From Liolophura sinensis (Eukaryota; Mollusca; Polyplacophora; Chitonida; Chitonidae), in NCBI RefSeq assembly GCF_032854445.1, contig NC_088305.1:8559606-8623605 (forward strand): a stretch of DNA of 64,000 bases, read 5' to 3'. The translations under genes and the position numbers were made by a program. Below, piece by piece: positions 1 to 23,393 of this stretch. Each line of letters begins with the position of its first letter. Position 1 is the stretch's first letter. The notes under the pieces were generated by a model. The model worked only from the letters and a program-made list of their open reading frames with translations. It did no database searches and was not told where the DNA came from.

Positions 1-118
1 CACATGGGCCAGTAATTCTTATAATGGCCATTCTTATTGCTTATACATGTACTACAAATCGACGCTGGGGCTGGTTATTGTTATAGCCCATATATATATA
101 CCACCATATGACTGTTTT
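1..118. repeat. Degenerate units of the ~59-bp minisatellite, left window edge
   Basis: Two or so degenerate units with the 'gacgctggggctgg' core and 'ttatagcc' spacer seen in the arrays at 17.9-18.8 kb and 51.85-52.56 kb. They lie immediately left of the first segmental-duplication unit, as the other arrays do. Confidence 0.6.
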
Positions 119-597
119 AAAAACAGAAAATGAGCCTCGTGCATGTGTGACAAATATCATAAATGATTTGTTTGCCAGTTATTTTCAGTCAAGAATTGTC
201 CAGCCTGCAGTTAAACTTTAAATAGATTAATATACATATAATTTTAATGCTGTAAAATTTTGAAAAAAAATATAACGTTGCATAAAAGCGTAGTATCTTT
301 GTTGTGTCTTTACATTCCTGAGCAATAGGACAGTGGCTGCTGTTTTTGTTAACATATGCATACACTGAATATATGATCCACACTGCAGAGGTCTTCACAA
401 GCAGTTGTGTATAGATTATAGACAAATGTTTGCAGGAGGCACCCTCCTAATGTATAGGACGGCTTGAAACACCAATCATATAAAAAAGTTTTCCGTTACT
501 CACATGCAATGTGTGGCACACTGAGTTTAGAGGAAATTTCGAGAAAATTCAAGTAGACAGAATAAAAGTGAATTTATTGCACCTTATTATTTGACAT

Positions 598-735
598 TAT
601 CTTATTGGTGTTTTACATCCTACTCAAAAATATTTCACTAATAGTAGCAGGAAACTGGGCAGAGCCCGGGGGAAACCCACGACCATGCGCACCTGCTACC
701 ACGTACGACCGGAGAGAAAACCAGCATGAGCAAAT
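598..735 (-). repeat. SINE family 1 fragment
   Basis: On the plus strand it reads the reverse complement of the SINE tail and central domain: 'ggtgttttac', then 'actcaaaaatatttcacta', then 'gggcagagcccgggggaaac' and 'cacgaccat'. It matches the full copy at 55,955-56,225. The tRNA-like head is missing. Confidence 0.7.
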
Positions 736-2717
736 ATAAACGGATATAAAACTGATGTCTTCCATGCTGAACAATTTTTACGCACAAATTTTAAACTACC
801 AAAACCAATTAAGGATATATTAAGCTTGTTACAGAGATAAACCGCCCATCATATGCTGCATTATTATATGGCGAATTTAGCATTGTTAAAGGACACATGA
901 AAAAAATGTTACATCTTTTAATAACCTCTCTATTTTCTACATATGTTTCGTTGATAGCTGGAAAATTTCGGAAATAACGTCATTGACAAACTTACTAGGA
1001 ACGCGAGGGCAGTTTTGCGTACACCCCCACCCAACCCCACGCCCAATTCGGATTCTTTTTCCACACATATTTGTTTAATAGTTATCATTGTTGACCTCAC
1101 CACTGTAGATCACTTTTTTTCTGCACTTACCTCTGGGCCATTAAGAAAACTGCAGTGTAAAGCCAATTTTACTTCACAAAGAAGAAAGCTGTGGCGCATT
1201 TTTGTACTTTTATATCTTACGACGCAACCCAAGCTGCATATTGAGAGATAAAAACCAACCGTTTCGCAGAAACCTTAGTAGGCCTACTGCCTACATACAT
1301 ATCATACCCTACCTAACAGGCTGAAATGAAAGACAAGAAAGGAACTGCTGCCAAATTTCAGGAGCCATAGGAAAACATATCAGCTTAAAAAATCGGAAAT
1401 CAAACTTATACCAAAAAATTAGATTCCGCTATAAGTATGTCTGAAATACATTTGACAATAATGAGCTGGTTACTAACGATAGTTCGGTTGCCTTCGGCAT
1501 AACCAGGAGAAAAAGCAGGAATTGCCACAGTTTTACTACTGTCAGCATGTGTACAAATTGCGCGCGTCAAGTATAAACCTACACAGTTGGGAGACACGTG
1601 CAGGTTAGCTTCGGTGCAGATGATTGTGTATCTTGTTCAGGCATCGACTTCTGTGATCGGTTGATCCTTAGCATTCATAAAAAATAAACCAAGCGTTAAT
1701 AAACCAAACACTCCACAGCCCACATTATAATATAAACACTCATTTTATACAAAAAATAATAATAGTAGAAGCGCGATTTGAGGGTGTTTTGTTTTGATGT
1801 TGGCGGCAACCAGTCCCAGTGTGGAGCAGTCACATTCCATGCTGGTTGGAGTAGTACACAAACTTTTAGCCACTTGAGTCCATGCTGAGGTATGTGGACG
1901 AGGTCATGGTCCCATATTTTCAGAAACCAAGGAAAGTCCTAAAGTTACGACCCACACAAAAATGCCTGGACATTTTTTACCTCGCCTGTATAAAGTAGAG
2001 GAGTCGCTTATGTCGAACCCTGAGCGTCGGCGTCGAATAACAGAGAGAGCAATATTAAACAAAGTGTTAGGGTGGTATCTCTTAAACCACTGCAGATATT
2101 GGGGTCAGGGTTTGCACACATGTAGATCACAGTAGCATCGTTGATTGGGTTTGTGCATATTAAATACCGTGAATTACTGAATTTCTGATTTAGTATATAG
2201 TGTATATTAGAATCACTGTTAGACAAAAATGTTAGAGATGGTATCTTAGCAGGTATTGTATGTATTGACCAGAGGCTTTACATGCATATAAAGCACAATG
2301 AAGCAATGCGGGTTGATCCATCGCTCCAATTTCAAGTTGCTGCATTTAAGGCAGGCCAGGGAGAAAATTTACTGGCAAAACTGATGCGGAACAACATTTG
2401 CAGAATTACAAATGCGACAGTCCGTCGTCGTCATGGAGACGAAGTGTTATTCCCTTCGCTCATTACGCCGTCATTAATGTACAATAATACTACTTCCCTA
2501 AACATGAGAGCGGTATTAGCTTGTCAGGACCGGCAGCTAACAGGTGGTTATCTCCCTTAGCCCCTACATATATAATGAGAGCTTTAATTGTGTTCGACCA
2601 CTTTGGTCTGCAGTCTAGATAAATTTCTTTAAGCATTTAACATGCATATGCTGGCTGTAAGCTACTTGAGACACCAAAAGAATTTCACCGTTTTCTAAAT
2701 TTCAAGCTCTTGAACAT

Positions 2718-3020
2718 TTGAGAAAACATGATTTCCAAGCACTTTCCTCATCTAGAATCACATCTAAAATCAAGAAGTTTAGAGGCCTCGAACGAACCCT
2801 GTCGCTCCGACTAGAGATGGTACATATTCTATATTCAGAAATCAGTGGCAACAGCCTTTTACCAGTGGGAAACTGTAGATCGGGTGTATCCACTGTGTAC
2901 CTGGATGACAGCCTGAATTTGTCTGATACCACCTGTCTGCCTCCTGATACTCTGACGTCGAAGATGCTGCCATTCCCCGTGCATGACAGCTCCCAGTTAG
3001 GCCAGATCATGAACATGTAG
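2718..3020 (+). other. Reading frame open in both duplicate units, function unknown
   Basis: About 100 codons are open here and about 96 in the paralogous place at 23,394-23,684, with recognisably related translations (shared ITSKIK, SGVS, QLGQIM). The opposite strand is open over most of the same stretch in unit 1. The frame has no domain I recognise and no clear splice borders, and substitutions are not obviously concentrated at third positions. Most likely it is chance conservation of non-coding sequence; an unrecognised exon is the alternative. Confidence 0.2.
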
Positions 3021-4794
3021 GTCCATTGCTACCACACGACGACCACATGGCGCAGTCGACGTAAAGCGATACCAAATGACATTTTTATTGCGTAATTTCA
3101 GCCATTGCTTCAACACTGCTCACTCCAGAACCATACTTGTAAAGCCATTGTTTCACGTTAGAACCAGTGATGACTGAAATTCATGTGTGTTATTATTAAA
3201 ACATGAACGGTTTGTCTATTAATCTACCCTGTCTTTTGCATTTAGATTTATTAGATTTAGCTGTGGAAAAAAACCAGGATGCCTAATTAGGACAATGATG
3301 TAAATAACAGCATAGGTTTCTCTGTGGCTCCTTCCACGAGGAAAGGAGGTGCACGGAACAGATTTATAAGCGAGGAAAAGGGCAACAGGTGATAGAGCTG
3401 TAACAAACACTAAACCAGCTTAAATAGAAGAGGCGTTGTACAATGCTGTAGGCAATGTAAATGTTGTTATAAATCCATTCCAGGGGGGGGGGGGGGTAAT
3501 GAAGGAATAAATTTCTATGGCTTAACGACAGGTTGGCCAAGACATACAGAGCACCAGGAAGAGTGAATTGTTTTCGATCTTACAACATTCAAACATGAAC
3601 TAAAAAACAGACTGACAGGTTAAAAGACCAGTTAAAAGAGCTAAACTCTAGTTCAAACCCGAAAACCATGTTATTTTTATGACACATATATATGTACACG
3701 TTAAGTAATGTCAGCATCGCCGGACAATAAAGTCCACAGAGTCAACAAGGATATGTTTACTGGCGTGTTCATTAGCGCCATCGGAAGTACAATTTTGTGT
3801 TAAGAGAGAATACCCAAAAACTACTTACTTCATCTATATGCCACATTTTTAAGGACTTAGACCGTAGAGAATAAAACTAGAGCAACGACTAAACGGACGG
3901 TCAATTTCCCTCAGTTAAAAGACTTTTTACTCTGTTTGTGTCAATGGTTAAATAGTAGCAAATTACATGCTCCTACCCCAATGGCTTAGGTAAAATTAGG
4001 TACAAAAATGCACTGATGTTAACTGCAATTTAGTACACGTCACTGGTCTAGAATTACTTAAAATGCTATAATGCCATCACATGTAATATACAATAAGATT
4101 AAAACTGTACGAAGGAATTTAATTAACACTAAAACAATGCAAAACTGAAGTGTCTTCAGAATTCCGAACTGCATCATCAACAACTTGCTGTAACAAAACG
4201 TATTTCATGTAATGACAACTGTTGCAAGTAATGGAAGGAGAAATGTGTAGGAACAGTCCACAAGAAGTCTGTAATTGTCCTGAGAAAGTTAAACAATAGA
4301 TATAATGAAATTCTATCAATTAAATTTCTGTGCAAGATAGAAGTGTAGAGATGTCCTTATACTGTACGCGTATCTTAGCCTCCAGTTCTACAGTGAGGCG
4401 TTTGGAGTTTTGAAGAACAAACATACAGTTGACGTCTGAATTTTGGGTAATTACACAACGGTACTTATTTCAAAATGACTACTTCTTGTAGTGCCTTTGT
4501 TAAAAAGATAGATCTTCGCCTAGCGCCTTTGTTAAGAAAGGAGATACAAGTTTGGGGGTACAGCTTCTCGACCCCTCAATAAAGCGAGCTTTGTATGGGG
4601 ATTTGTGGGATGTTTGGGATACAGTAAAGTTGTGCTTTACTGGTGTGACGTGAAGGTATGGATATACTCTGTTTGTTGAACGACACATGTGACGTCACGC
4701 TATTGTCTAAGCAGTTGACTAAGCAGCCAACACTTTGGTGTTGGCAGATCCAGTGGTGAAAACTTTCACCACCTTAGTCCTCTTTTGTTTGGTG

Positions 4795-4875
4795 TACGGT
4801 AGAGCGGAATTCGAACCCACGAACACAAGGCTCTAAGTCATTCTAATACCTCACCGAGCTCTCCGGTATGACCAT
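4795..4875 (-). repeat. tRNA-derived SINE head
   Basis: Read on the minus strand it has a box-A-like 'agctcggtgaggta' and a box-B-like 'gggttcgaattcc' about 45 bp apart, as in a pol III promoter of tRNA origin. The paralogous copy is at 25,735-25,815, so the insertion predates the duplication. Confidence 0.55.
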
Positions 4876-5679
4876 AAACCCTTCTCCTTTTAGGCGACTT
4901 TACACATTTGTTATGACGTCAATTATTTGTCTAACCGGATTCGATTCCACTTGGCAAACTGAAAGGCCATCGCCGGGCGAGGGAAACTGGTCCTGTTTCC
5001 TGCGTGGCTGAATATTGCCATCCAGAGGCTTTGGCTCACGAAATTTAAGTTGCCTTATTCCAATGACTTGATTTGTGTACTCACATAACACGCCTCGTGG
5101 CACAACAGTTACACAGCTTTACATGCAAATTGTCTTGGGTTTTTTATATGTATGGTATCCGTTTAAAGATATTCCATGGAAATCGAGCTAACCGCGTTCA
5201 CAAAGTATTTGCATGCATGAACATACATGAACTATCAATTCTTGAAAAGTAATGTACAATTATTGCAGGGGTCTATGATGCCGTGTAAGTAGGAGAAAAA
5301 ACTCGTAACTGTAGGTTCTTGAAAAAGAATGAGAGAGACGCTCGCGCTTCCTTCATTTTGTTTCAAAAATCTACAAATACGAGTGCTATCTCTACTACAG
5401 AAAAGACTGATGTTTTGTAAATAGTTCCTTCTAAAAAGTTATGATCATTTCACATAGTTTGGATGTGATAGCCTAGTTATTGTGATCAGCGTTACGGCAT
5501 GTTATATTTCTATAGTCCGAAATTTATCTCACTAAAATGATAAAATATAGAATAAGTCATATTCATTAATTATACTTTTTTTGTTTTAAAATCATTTGAA
5601 AGGTTAAAAACAGGAAGAGGAAAACAAAAAAGAAAGATCAAGTGAAAGCTTAAAAGGAACAACTACCAAGAACGTTTGA

Positions 5680-5685
5680 TTTATT
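5680..5685 (-). terminator. Poly(A) signal of FREP gene 1
   Basis: AATAAA on the minus strand about 42 nt after the stop codon at 5,727. The gene 2 paralogue has no canonical AATAAA at the equivalent place. Confidence 0.55.
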
Positions 5686-5726
5686 TATAAGCAAACAATT
5701 TGTAAACAATCACGTGCATCGTCTAT

Positions 5727-15547
<9,821 letters not shown>

Positions 15548-17900
15548 CTTGAATGGTTAGAATCTAACAACTCTCGACTGAAGATTGTATGTTCACATCC
15601 ACTCTACAGTGACTTTATAGCTGCTTACTCAAACCGGACTGGTGGGCTGTGTTGACAGCAATTAACGTCATCACTGCGCGCTACTTTTCCCGACTGATGT
15701 TAACAAAACTGTCGTTTAAAGCCATTTTACTTCATCAGAAGAAACAGGAGAGCCTTTTTTTTGTACTTGTAGCTTTTATGACATATCCTAACTTAAATGC
15801 TGAGAAATAAAAATAAACCGTTTCGTGTATCTTTCAAAAGAGCTGATTAGTGAATACTAAATCATATTAGTATGATCTAAGCAGTGCTCCGACATGTGTA
15901 ATTTGTGATGCCTAATATGACATGTAACATATTCTGGTTAATAATGTACACTTTGCAAACGTTCTACACGGATGGCTTAGCTCTATACACATGTATGATT
16001 TATGTCACAGTGTCCTTGGTGATGAGGTCATTATTTGAGAGCTGGTGGCCTGTCATAAACTATACCTTTATATTCTGTGGACAGGTATAAAACATCTTCC
16101 TCATTACATGTTTTATTTTACCGAATTTGTTTGGATTTTTTTCAGTGGTTTTTAAAAGTGTCTGTATATTTTAGTTTGGTTTTTTGACGCTCTCTTCCGA
16201 ACTCCATTCACTGCCACTTTTAAATATATTCTCAACACGATGTGACCGAAAAATTACCGACGTGACGTTACGTCATAATCATTCTTTCGTCCTTTCCTCC
16301 TTTCTACCAACCTGTCCCATTTGTATTCCAAAATATCCATCATACAAAAATTCTCCTTCTCAAAGACAATTCGAGAAAAAAAAATCCGATAAATAATGCT
16401 ATACCTATAGTGTCACATCAGAGGGGATAGCAATTAGTTATAACAGCAACTCACTTGTATCGTTACGTTGTCTTTCTTCTACACTTTAAGGTAACGTCAC
16501 TGGAAGCCATTTCTGTTGTGACGCTGAACATACGTGATAGCAAAGATCTATACTTGTATGTGGCGTTGCTTTCAGCCTACAGGATTGTATTCATTGTGAA
16601 AAAAAAAACACCTACCAGATTGAAATTAAGTAGGCGGTCTTATTCTTGGTTCAGAAAAGCACAACTCTGAAAGAATATCAGGATATGTATGGTGCCCCAA
16701 AACAAGATAACAAAATACAGTGGTAAATGGAGGGAAAGAGCCAAGTCTGGCAAAAGAGGACATGATGTATCTGTTGCAGTTGGTGATATGTGACACGATC
16801 ACCTGAACGACCCCATATTCTGTCTTCATTCTGCAAGACTTAAGAGTGTATGGGTTAAAGTGTTTGTGCTTTTTGTCTTATGTCACGAACAGTGTTTATA
16901 CGCAGAAGAAATAGACTGACTGAAATATTCCATGCATAAGGGCGTTCCACAGACAACACTTAAAAGACTGTACATCTTAATATACTGCTATCTACAGCTA
17001 TAACGTTTTTTACCCCACTATTTTCTAACTGCCGTCGTTTTATTGAAAGATTATTGAGTACGGCGTAAAACACCGATCAAATAAATTAACAAGTCGACAG
17101 TTATAAATGCCTTAAAGCGGTGACACGGATCTGTACTGAAACAGATACCAAACACTGAGTATGAACACTGTTGGGAGATGTGAAACGTAATGGAATTTTG
17201 TAATGTAAACCTCAGATACGCCTTGATCAAAACCCTTACACAGTTCACTGGCACTAAACGTATCCCCTGCCTTCAGGATCCGGTTTTAGTGAAACCAGAT
17301 GTTCACACTGACTCAACTTGACGTAAGTCTGCACCAAATGAAGGAGTCGGTTTAAGCCAGATTACATCTATACATTCACGTATACGTAACAAAACCCCCA
17401 CAAGGTCGACGATGAAAAATCCAGGCTAGTGTTTTTGCAGTTCGGAGTGTAAAATTTCTTGTCACGTAACGGGAACTGATTAGTGGTCATGTAGACTTTA
17501 CACTAGAAGAACGCTTAAACTGAGGGTCTCATGTGCTTGCCACGTGTGTGACATGTGTGATGTGTTAAGGACAGGCAGAAACTTTTTTCACCTATATAAA
17601 GTGACGAGTATAATTTTGTACTTTTTGCGTGTGACGTTGAGTTTAAATCGCGTGAGAATTTGTAGAGCAGTGAGCAGTACATTTTGATATCAGAGTGGAT
17701 TTTCGATGTTTTACGAAGTAAAATATCCGTTATTCAGAAAAAAATTAGTCAATTAAACGACTGTTTCATTAATGGTAATAATAATAATGAGATAACGATT
17801 ATTGGAATTGAAATCAGTGTGGTATATGTTTTGGTGTAATAAGTATTTTTGACAGATCATATTTAATTCCTCTAAGGCTTGTTTTTAATTAGTTTCTACA
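15548..17900. other. Upstream region of FREP gene 1
   Basis: No gene found. It aligns to unit 2 at 48,680-51,850, except that the 48-bp minisatellite of unit 2 is absent here (junction at about 15,870). It contains a SINE family 1 tail near 17,010-17,090. Confidence 0.6.
17010..17090 (+). repeat. SINE family 1 tail
   Basis: 'actgccgtcgttttattgaa', then 'ttgagtacggcgtaaaacac', then 'caaataaatt'. The paralogue is at 50,815-50,885. Confidence 0.65.
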
Positions 17901-17904
17901 TGTA

Positions 17905-18835
17905 GAACCACATCCAGGTGGGGACTGGTCATTTTATAGCCTATATGTGTGTAGATACTATAAAACCACTTCCACGTGAGGACTGGTCATTCTAATTCCC
18001 TATGAAAACACCACAGAATCCCCTCCACGCTGGGGTTAGTAATTCTTATTCGTAGATTCTTAGATACTGTAGAACCCACTCCACTTGTGGGCTGCTCATT
18101 CTAACTTCTTATGTGAATGCGACACAATGATCTCCACGCTGGGGCTGATCATTTTTATTGCCTGTATGGACACAGACCCCCAGTACAGCAAGGAATGTAA
18201 TTCTGGGTTCTTAAGGGTGTAATTTGTTTTTTTTTTGCTGCCAGCCTGCCGTTTTTAGTGTACAGGTCTATGCTTGGTATCAAAATGATGCAAATTATCT
18301 AAGCTTTGGGTAGGTTTGAGTTTCAGTGATGGAAGTTTGAAATTCTGGGCGAGATAACACAAGTAGACAGGGTGATGAGGCTGCGAGTGACGTCCCCTGG
18401 GCGTTGCAAGGCACCCCTTCCAGCTGCCGGCATAGAAAGGTCCAGATTTTGACAGTCAACCTATGTCAAGATTTTCATGGCTTCAGCCTGGGCCATGTAT
18501 GAACCAAAGCTTATTGGCCACGGAATGTTTGGGACTGAGCTACAGCGCTAAACGTTAACAATATCGCTCATAGAAAATTAATGGGGGTCTGTGGCCATAT
18601 AGGTACTGTAGAACCTTCTCCACTTGTGGGATGGTCATTCTAATATCTTATGTAAATACTACACAATCACCTTCACGCTGGGGCTTGTCATTTTTCTAGC
18701 CTATACAGGTGCTCTGCAATTACCTCCACGTGGGGACTGGCCATTCTAATTTCTGATGTAAATACTACAGAATGACTTCCACGCTGGGACTGGTCATTTT
18801 TATGGCCTATATAGATATCACAGAACCACCATATT
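17905..18835. repeat. ~59-bp minisatellite at the unit 1/unit 2 junction
   Basis: Two blocks (about 17,905-18,175 and 18,600-18,835) of a unit with the core 'ccacttccacgtggggactg' and spacer 'tcattttatagcctatat'. A ~420-bp unrelated segment separates them. Confidence 0.85.
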
Positions 18836-19224
18836 ACTTGTCTCAAAAACAGAAAATGAGCCTCATGCATGTGTTACAAAATTCATAAATGATTTGTTTG
18901 GCTTCATTCCAGGAAAACATTACTACCTTGGTTCACAACAAGATATACATTTTGTCTGTTCCGACGTAAAGCCAAGGTCAAACTATCCAGAGTTGGATTA
19001 GAACCAGTGTGAATGACAGAAATGATCAAGGATAAAGAGCGTCCGATGGAAGCCTTTGGGTACCTTACCTGTGCAAGAATGTATGTTATACTCTACACAC
19101 TAGCATAGTAATGACTGGTTACAGTAGAAATATATTTTTATATTTTAACATCAATTTCGAATTAACAAGCCAGTTTGAAAACTCTTTAATTTCTTTTTTG
19201 AAAAATTTTTTGAAAGTCTCCGTT

Positions 19225-19345
19225 TCCGAGGTAGTTAGCGCGCCAGCGTGGCGCAATGACCCAGGAGCCTCCCAAGTGGCTGTGAGTTCAAGTCCAGCTC
19301 AGACTGGATTCTTCTCCGGCTTTAGGCTGCGTGAGAAGGCCTGTT
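19225..19345 (+). repeat. SINE family 1 head fragment
   Basis: 'ccgaggtagttagcgcgcca' (box A side) and 'gtggctgtgagttcaagtcc' (box B side), with 'ttctccggctttaggc'. The central domain and tail are missing. Confidence 0.7.
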
Positions 19346-19519
19346 AGCTGTGCGAGAGTGGATGTTATACTCTATATACTAGCATAGTAATGACTGTTTA
19401 CAGTAGAAATATATTTTTACATTTTAACATTAATTTCGAAACATCGTGACAGTTTGAAAACTCTGTAAACTCTTTTTTTGAACAATTCTAGTATTAAATA
19501 AGTCTTCGAAGACTCCGTC

Positions 19520-19748
19520 GTCGAGGTGGTTAGCGCGCTAGCGTGGCGCAATGACCGAGGAGGCTCTCACAAATGTGGTCGCTGTGAATTCAAGTCCAGT
19601 TCAGACAGCATTCCTCTCGGACTTAGGCTACATGAGAAGTTTTTCTAACAACCTGTGGATGATTGCGATTTCCTTCCACCATAATGCCGGCCGCCGTTGT
19701 ATAAGTGAAATATTGAGTTCGGCTTAAAACACCAATCAAACAAGTTCT
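19520..19748 (+). repeat. SINE family 1 copy
   Basis: Runs from the tRNA-like head ('gaggtggttagcgcgctagc', 'gaattcaagtccagttc') through the central domain ('ccaccataatgccggcc') to the tail ('ttgagttcggcttaaaacac'). The paralogue is at 53,237-53,445. Confidence 0.75.
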
Positions 19749-20748
19749 CCGTTACTCACATATAGTGTGTGACACATTCAGTGGAGAGGAAATGTTGACA
19801 AATCTTGTGTAAACAGAATAAAACTTAATTTAATGGTAGGCCCATTTTGTGTTGCATTATTGTATGACGAATTTAACATTGTTAAGGGACACATGAAAAA
19901 GAACTCCAAAACGAAGAATATCGTTTTAAGGGAAAAGATGTGAAAAAAAAATGTTTAAATCTTTTTTGAGGCATAAGTTTAATCTTTTAACAACCCCTCT
20001 ATTTTCTACATATTTTTCGTCGATAGCTGGAAACTTTCGAAAATGACGTCATTGATGAAGCTACAAAGAACGCGAGGTCAGCTTTGCGTACACCCAACCA
20101 ACCCAACCCCCATTTCGGACCGTTTGTACACACACATTTGTTTGATAGTTATCATTGTTGACCTCACCACTGCAGATTACTTTATTTCTGCACTGACTGC
20201 TAGGCCATTGGGAAAACTGTAGTGTAAAGTCAATTTTACGTCCAAAAGAAGATAGCTGTGGAGTTTTTTTTTTTGTTCTTTTATATCTTAGGACCCAACC
20301 CAACCTGCATATTGAGAGATAAAAACCAACCGTTTCACAGAAACCTTCTACATACATGTCATGAATACCCTACCTAACAGACTAAAACAAAACACAGGAA
20401 AGGGACTGCTGCCAAATTTCAGCAACCATGGGAAAACATATCAGCTTAAAAACACGGAAATCAAACTTATACCAAAAAATTAGCTCCCTCTATAAATATG
20501 TCTGAAAATAACTTCGGCATAACTAGGAGAACAGCAGGATATGGTTTTTTTATGATAGGGAGCTTGGCAGGAGACCGTAACTGGCACTGAAGACAAGCGG
20601 CAGGTTACAGCTCTTTTAGCTGTGAGCAAAGCAGGTGATATCCTACCGCCTTAGGTCTTATATGAGAGAAAGAGTGGAGTAACACCCACACGTTTAGATA
20701 TTAGAGCACGGAATAGTCAATACTGTGAACGAGGCCATGGCCCCATAT

Positions 20749-21390
20749 TTTCAGAGACCAAGGAAAGTCCTAAAGTTACGAGCGACACAAAAATGCCTGC
20801 AGATTTTTAGCTCGCCTGTATAAAGTATAGGTGTAGCTTATGTCGAACCCTGAGCGTCGGCGTCGAATAACAGAGAGAGCAATTTTAAACAAAATGTTGG
20901 GTGTCGTACTTAACACTTTTTCAGTCATATATGACGACGAAGCAATCCTTAGAATGGATGTAATGTGCCGCCTCCTTGTTGCAGGACGGATTTCCACCGC
21001 TCTTTTGTCTAGTGCTGCTTAACTGAGACGTCTTAAGTCGCCCTGCCCGAGCCATTCTACTTATACGGGTCAACCAGTAGTTGCACTCTCCCCTTCATGC
21101 TGAACGCCAAGCTAGGAAGCTGCAAATACCTCTTTTAAAGTCTAAGGTGTGACTCGACCCAGGATTGACCGTGGACCTACCGCTCCCGAAGCGGACGGGT
21201 CAAAATGTCACGGGTGGCACCTATAAAAGTAATGCAGATTTTGGGGTCAGGCCTTAAGTTAGGAGCGACACAAAAATGCCTTGGTATTTTTTACCCCACC
21301 TGTATAAAGTAGAGGCGTAGCTTATGTCGAACCCTGAGCGTCGGCGCCGAATGACACAGAGAGCAATTTTATACAAAGTGTTAGGGTGGT
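20749..21390. repeat. SINE family 2 flanked by a ~140-bp direct duplication
   Basis: The segment at about 20,750-20,890 ('tatgtcgaaccctgagcgtc' and neighbours) recurs at about 21,245-21,390. Between them (20,895-21,215, minus strand) lies a SINE with tail 'tttttcagtcatatatgac', body 'gttgcaggacggatttccac' and tRNA-like head 'cgggagcggtaggtcc'. Unit 1 has a single copy and no SINE. Confidence 0.7.
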
Positions 21391-23393
21391 ATCTATTAAA
21401 GCACTGCAGATATTGGGGTCAGGGTTTGCACACATGTAGAGCGCAATAACTCGAGGGGGGTATTCCATCGTTGATTGGGTTTGTGCACGTTAAATATCGT
21501 GAATTACTGTATTTCTGACTCAGTATATAGTGTATATTAGAATCACTATTAGACAAAATGTTATAGATGGTATCTTAACTGGTATTGTATGTATTGACTT
21601 TAGGTTTTACATGCAAATAAAGCACAATGACACAAGGAAAGGGGGGGGGGCTCCATCGCTGATGCTTTATGTTCACATTAATTACCGTAAATTACCAAAT
21701 TTATACATTCATGTGTCTCATACAGGCGAGCTCTTTGGCAGCCTTGCTTCCAGTTTTAAGTGGCTGTATTTAAGGTACACAAGGGAGAGACTTTACTGGC
21801 GTTACTCATGTAACTCATGCGTTACACCTTCTGTGTGATTATGCAATCTCTAGACTTGTCCGTTAACAAACAGTTCAAAGGCGAACTGAAGAACAGTTCC
21901 CAAGGCCTGTACGCTGGGAGAGGAAAGTCATGTGGACACCAAGACTTCCATCATGAAGACCATACATAACAGGCGTTTGATGAAGGCCTACGAGGTAATT
22001 GCCAAGCAAAAACAACTTATACTAGACACGGTGTGTTGTAATTTATTGTCTGTACATGTTTCTTTTCTTTCTTAAATATTAGTAATTTGAAACTCAAAAA
22101 AAAGGGAAATCATTTTATCTTGTTCTTCTTTCGCCCACTTTGTAATAGAAAGATTTTATGCCATGCTACATTGTATATTCGCTGGTTGTGTTTTTTAGAT
22201 AATTTGGGCCCTATTTTCAACGGGAATATCCTCTAACCATTGTGTTTGCAGTGTTTTAGAGGCACCATGGGTTCCTCGGTCTTTACACCTTGTGGGAATA
22301 TCCTTAAATAGAAAGTACAGACAAAAATTTATCCATTCCCCAATCCACTGCTCGGCGTCCCGCTTTAAAAGCATTATACATTATGTGCAACCCACAGCTA
22401 CCGGTGTTCATTTGTCAGACTGAAGTTTATCCACATCTTTCTGTCTAGTTGGTCATGTAACTCTCAGTTAACATTAGGACGGCCCATAGATATTTGCAAC
22501 GGCTGGGCAAGTGACAACTCCCTGGCAGATTCATTGAAATAAATGACTAAATTATTTGCACTGGGGTGCCAAAAGAACTGAGAAAACGGGTGCAGACACC
22601 GTCTGTTTCACAAACACGAATATACACATCAAGTTGCATGGAGTGAGTTTTTCTACTGAGGCTTTCATCAAACAGCAGCACTGAACAGTCCCGAGACCCG
22701 ACCTTCTCTAACCCCACATTCTGGAAATGTGGAGCAATCTCGAAACAGCTTAAATACCAGTTCTTTGTCTCACCACAAAAAATGGTCTTGCAATGCCAGT
22801 GTCACGACACATGGCCTGCAAAACCCTGGAGAACTACGCCATCATGTAATCTGAAGATGTCGCTGTCGCCAGCCTCTCTGTCGGCCCTGGCGCCCAAAAG
22901 CTCAGTGTGAGTCAGTGTTGGACAAGGCTAGGGGTTTTTGCCACTCGTGCGACCTGTTAATGCCGTGTCAGTACAACTATTTTTGAAATGTGTCTTATGC
23001 TTTTTACTTGACACGGACTGTAGACATTTCTGAAATCTGTGGTGAAACGGCCAAAAGGCTGCTGAAAACACTGTCCCGGTGAGGTGCAGTCTGGAAGAAA
23101 ATGCGACAGTCCGTCCTTGTCATGGAGACGAACTTGTCTCTTCGCACATTACGCCGTCAATGATGTACAAAAAAATATTACTTTCCGAAACATAAGAGGG
23201 GTATTGGATTGACAGGACCATCTAAAATGTGGTTAACATTCTTAGCACCGATGTATATGATGTGTTCGACCAGTTTGGCTTGCAGTCTAGATACATTTCG
23301 TTAAGCATTTTACAGCATGTTGGTAGTAAATTACTGGAGATAAAAAAATATTTAGACCTGTTTTCCAAATTTCAAACTCTCACTTGAGAAAAC

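Larger units (their letters stand above)
126..5680. other. Unit 1 distal flank, no gene found
   Basis: Downstream of FREP gene 1. It holds scattered SINE pieces (about 455-490 tail, 598-735), a short poly-G run at 3,485-3,496, a tRNA-like SINE head (4,795-4,875) and one stretch open in both paralogues (2,718-3,020). I find no convincing splice-bounded exon. Confidence 0.5.
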
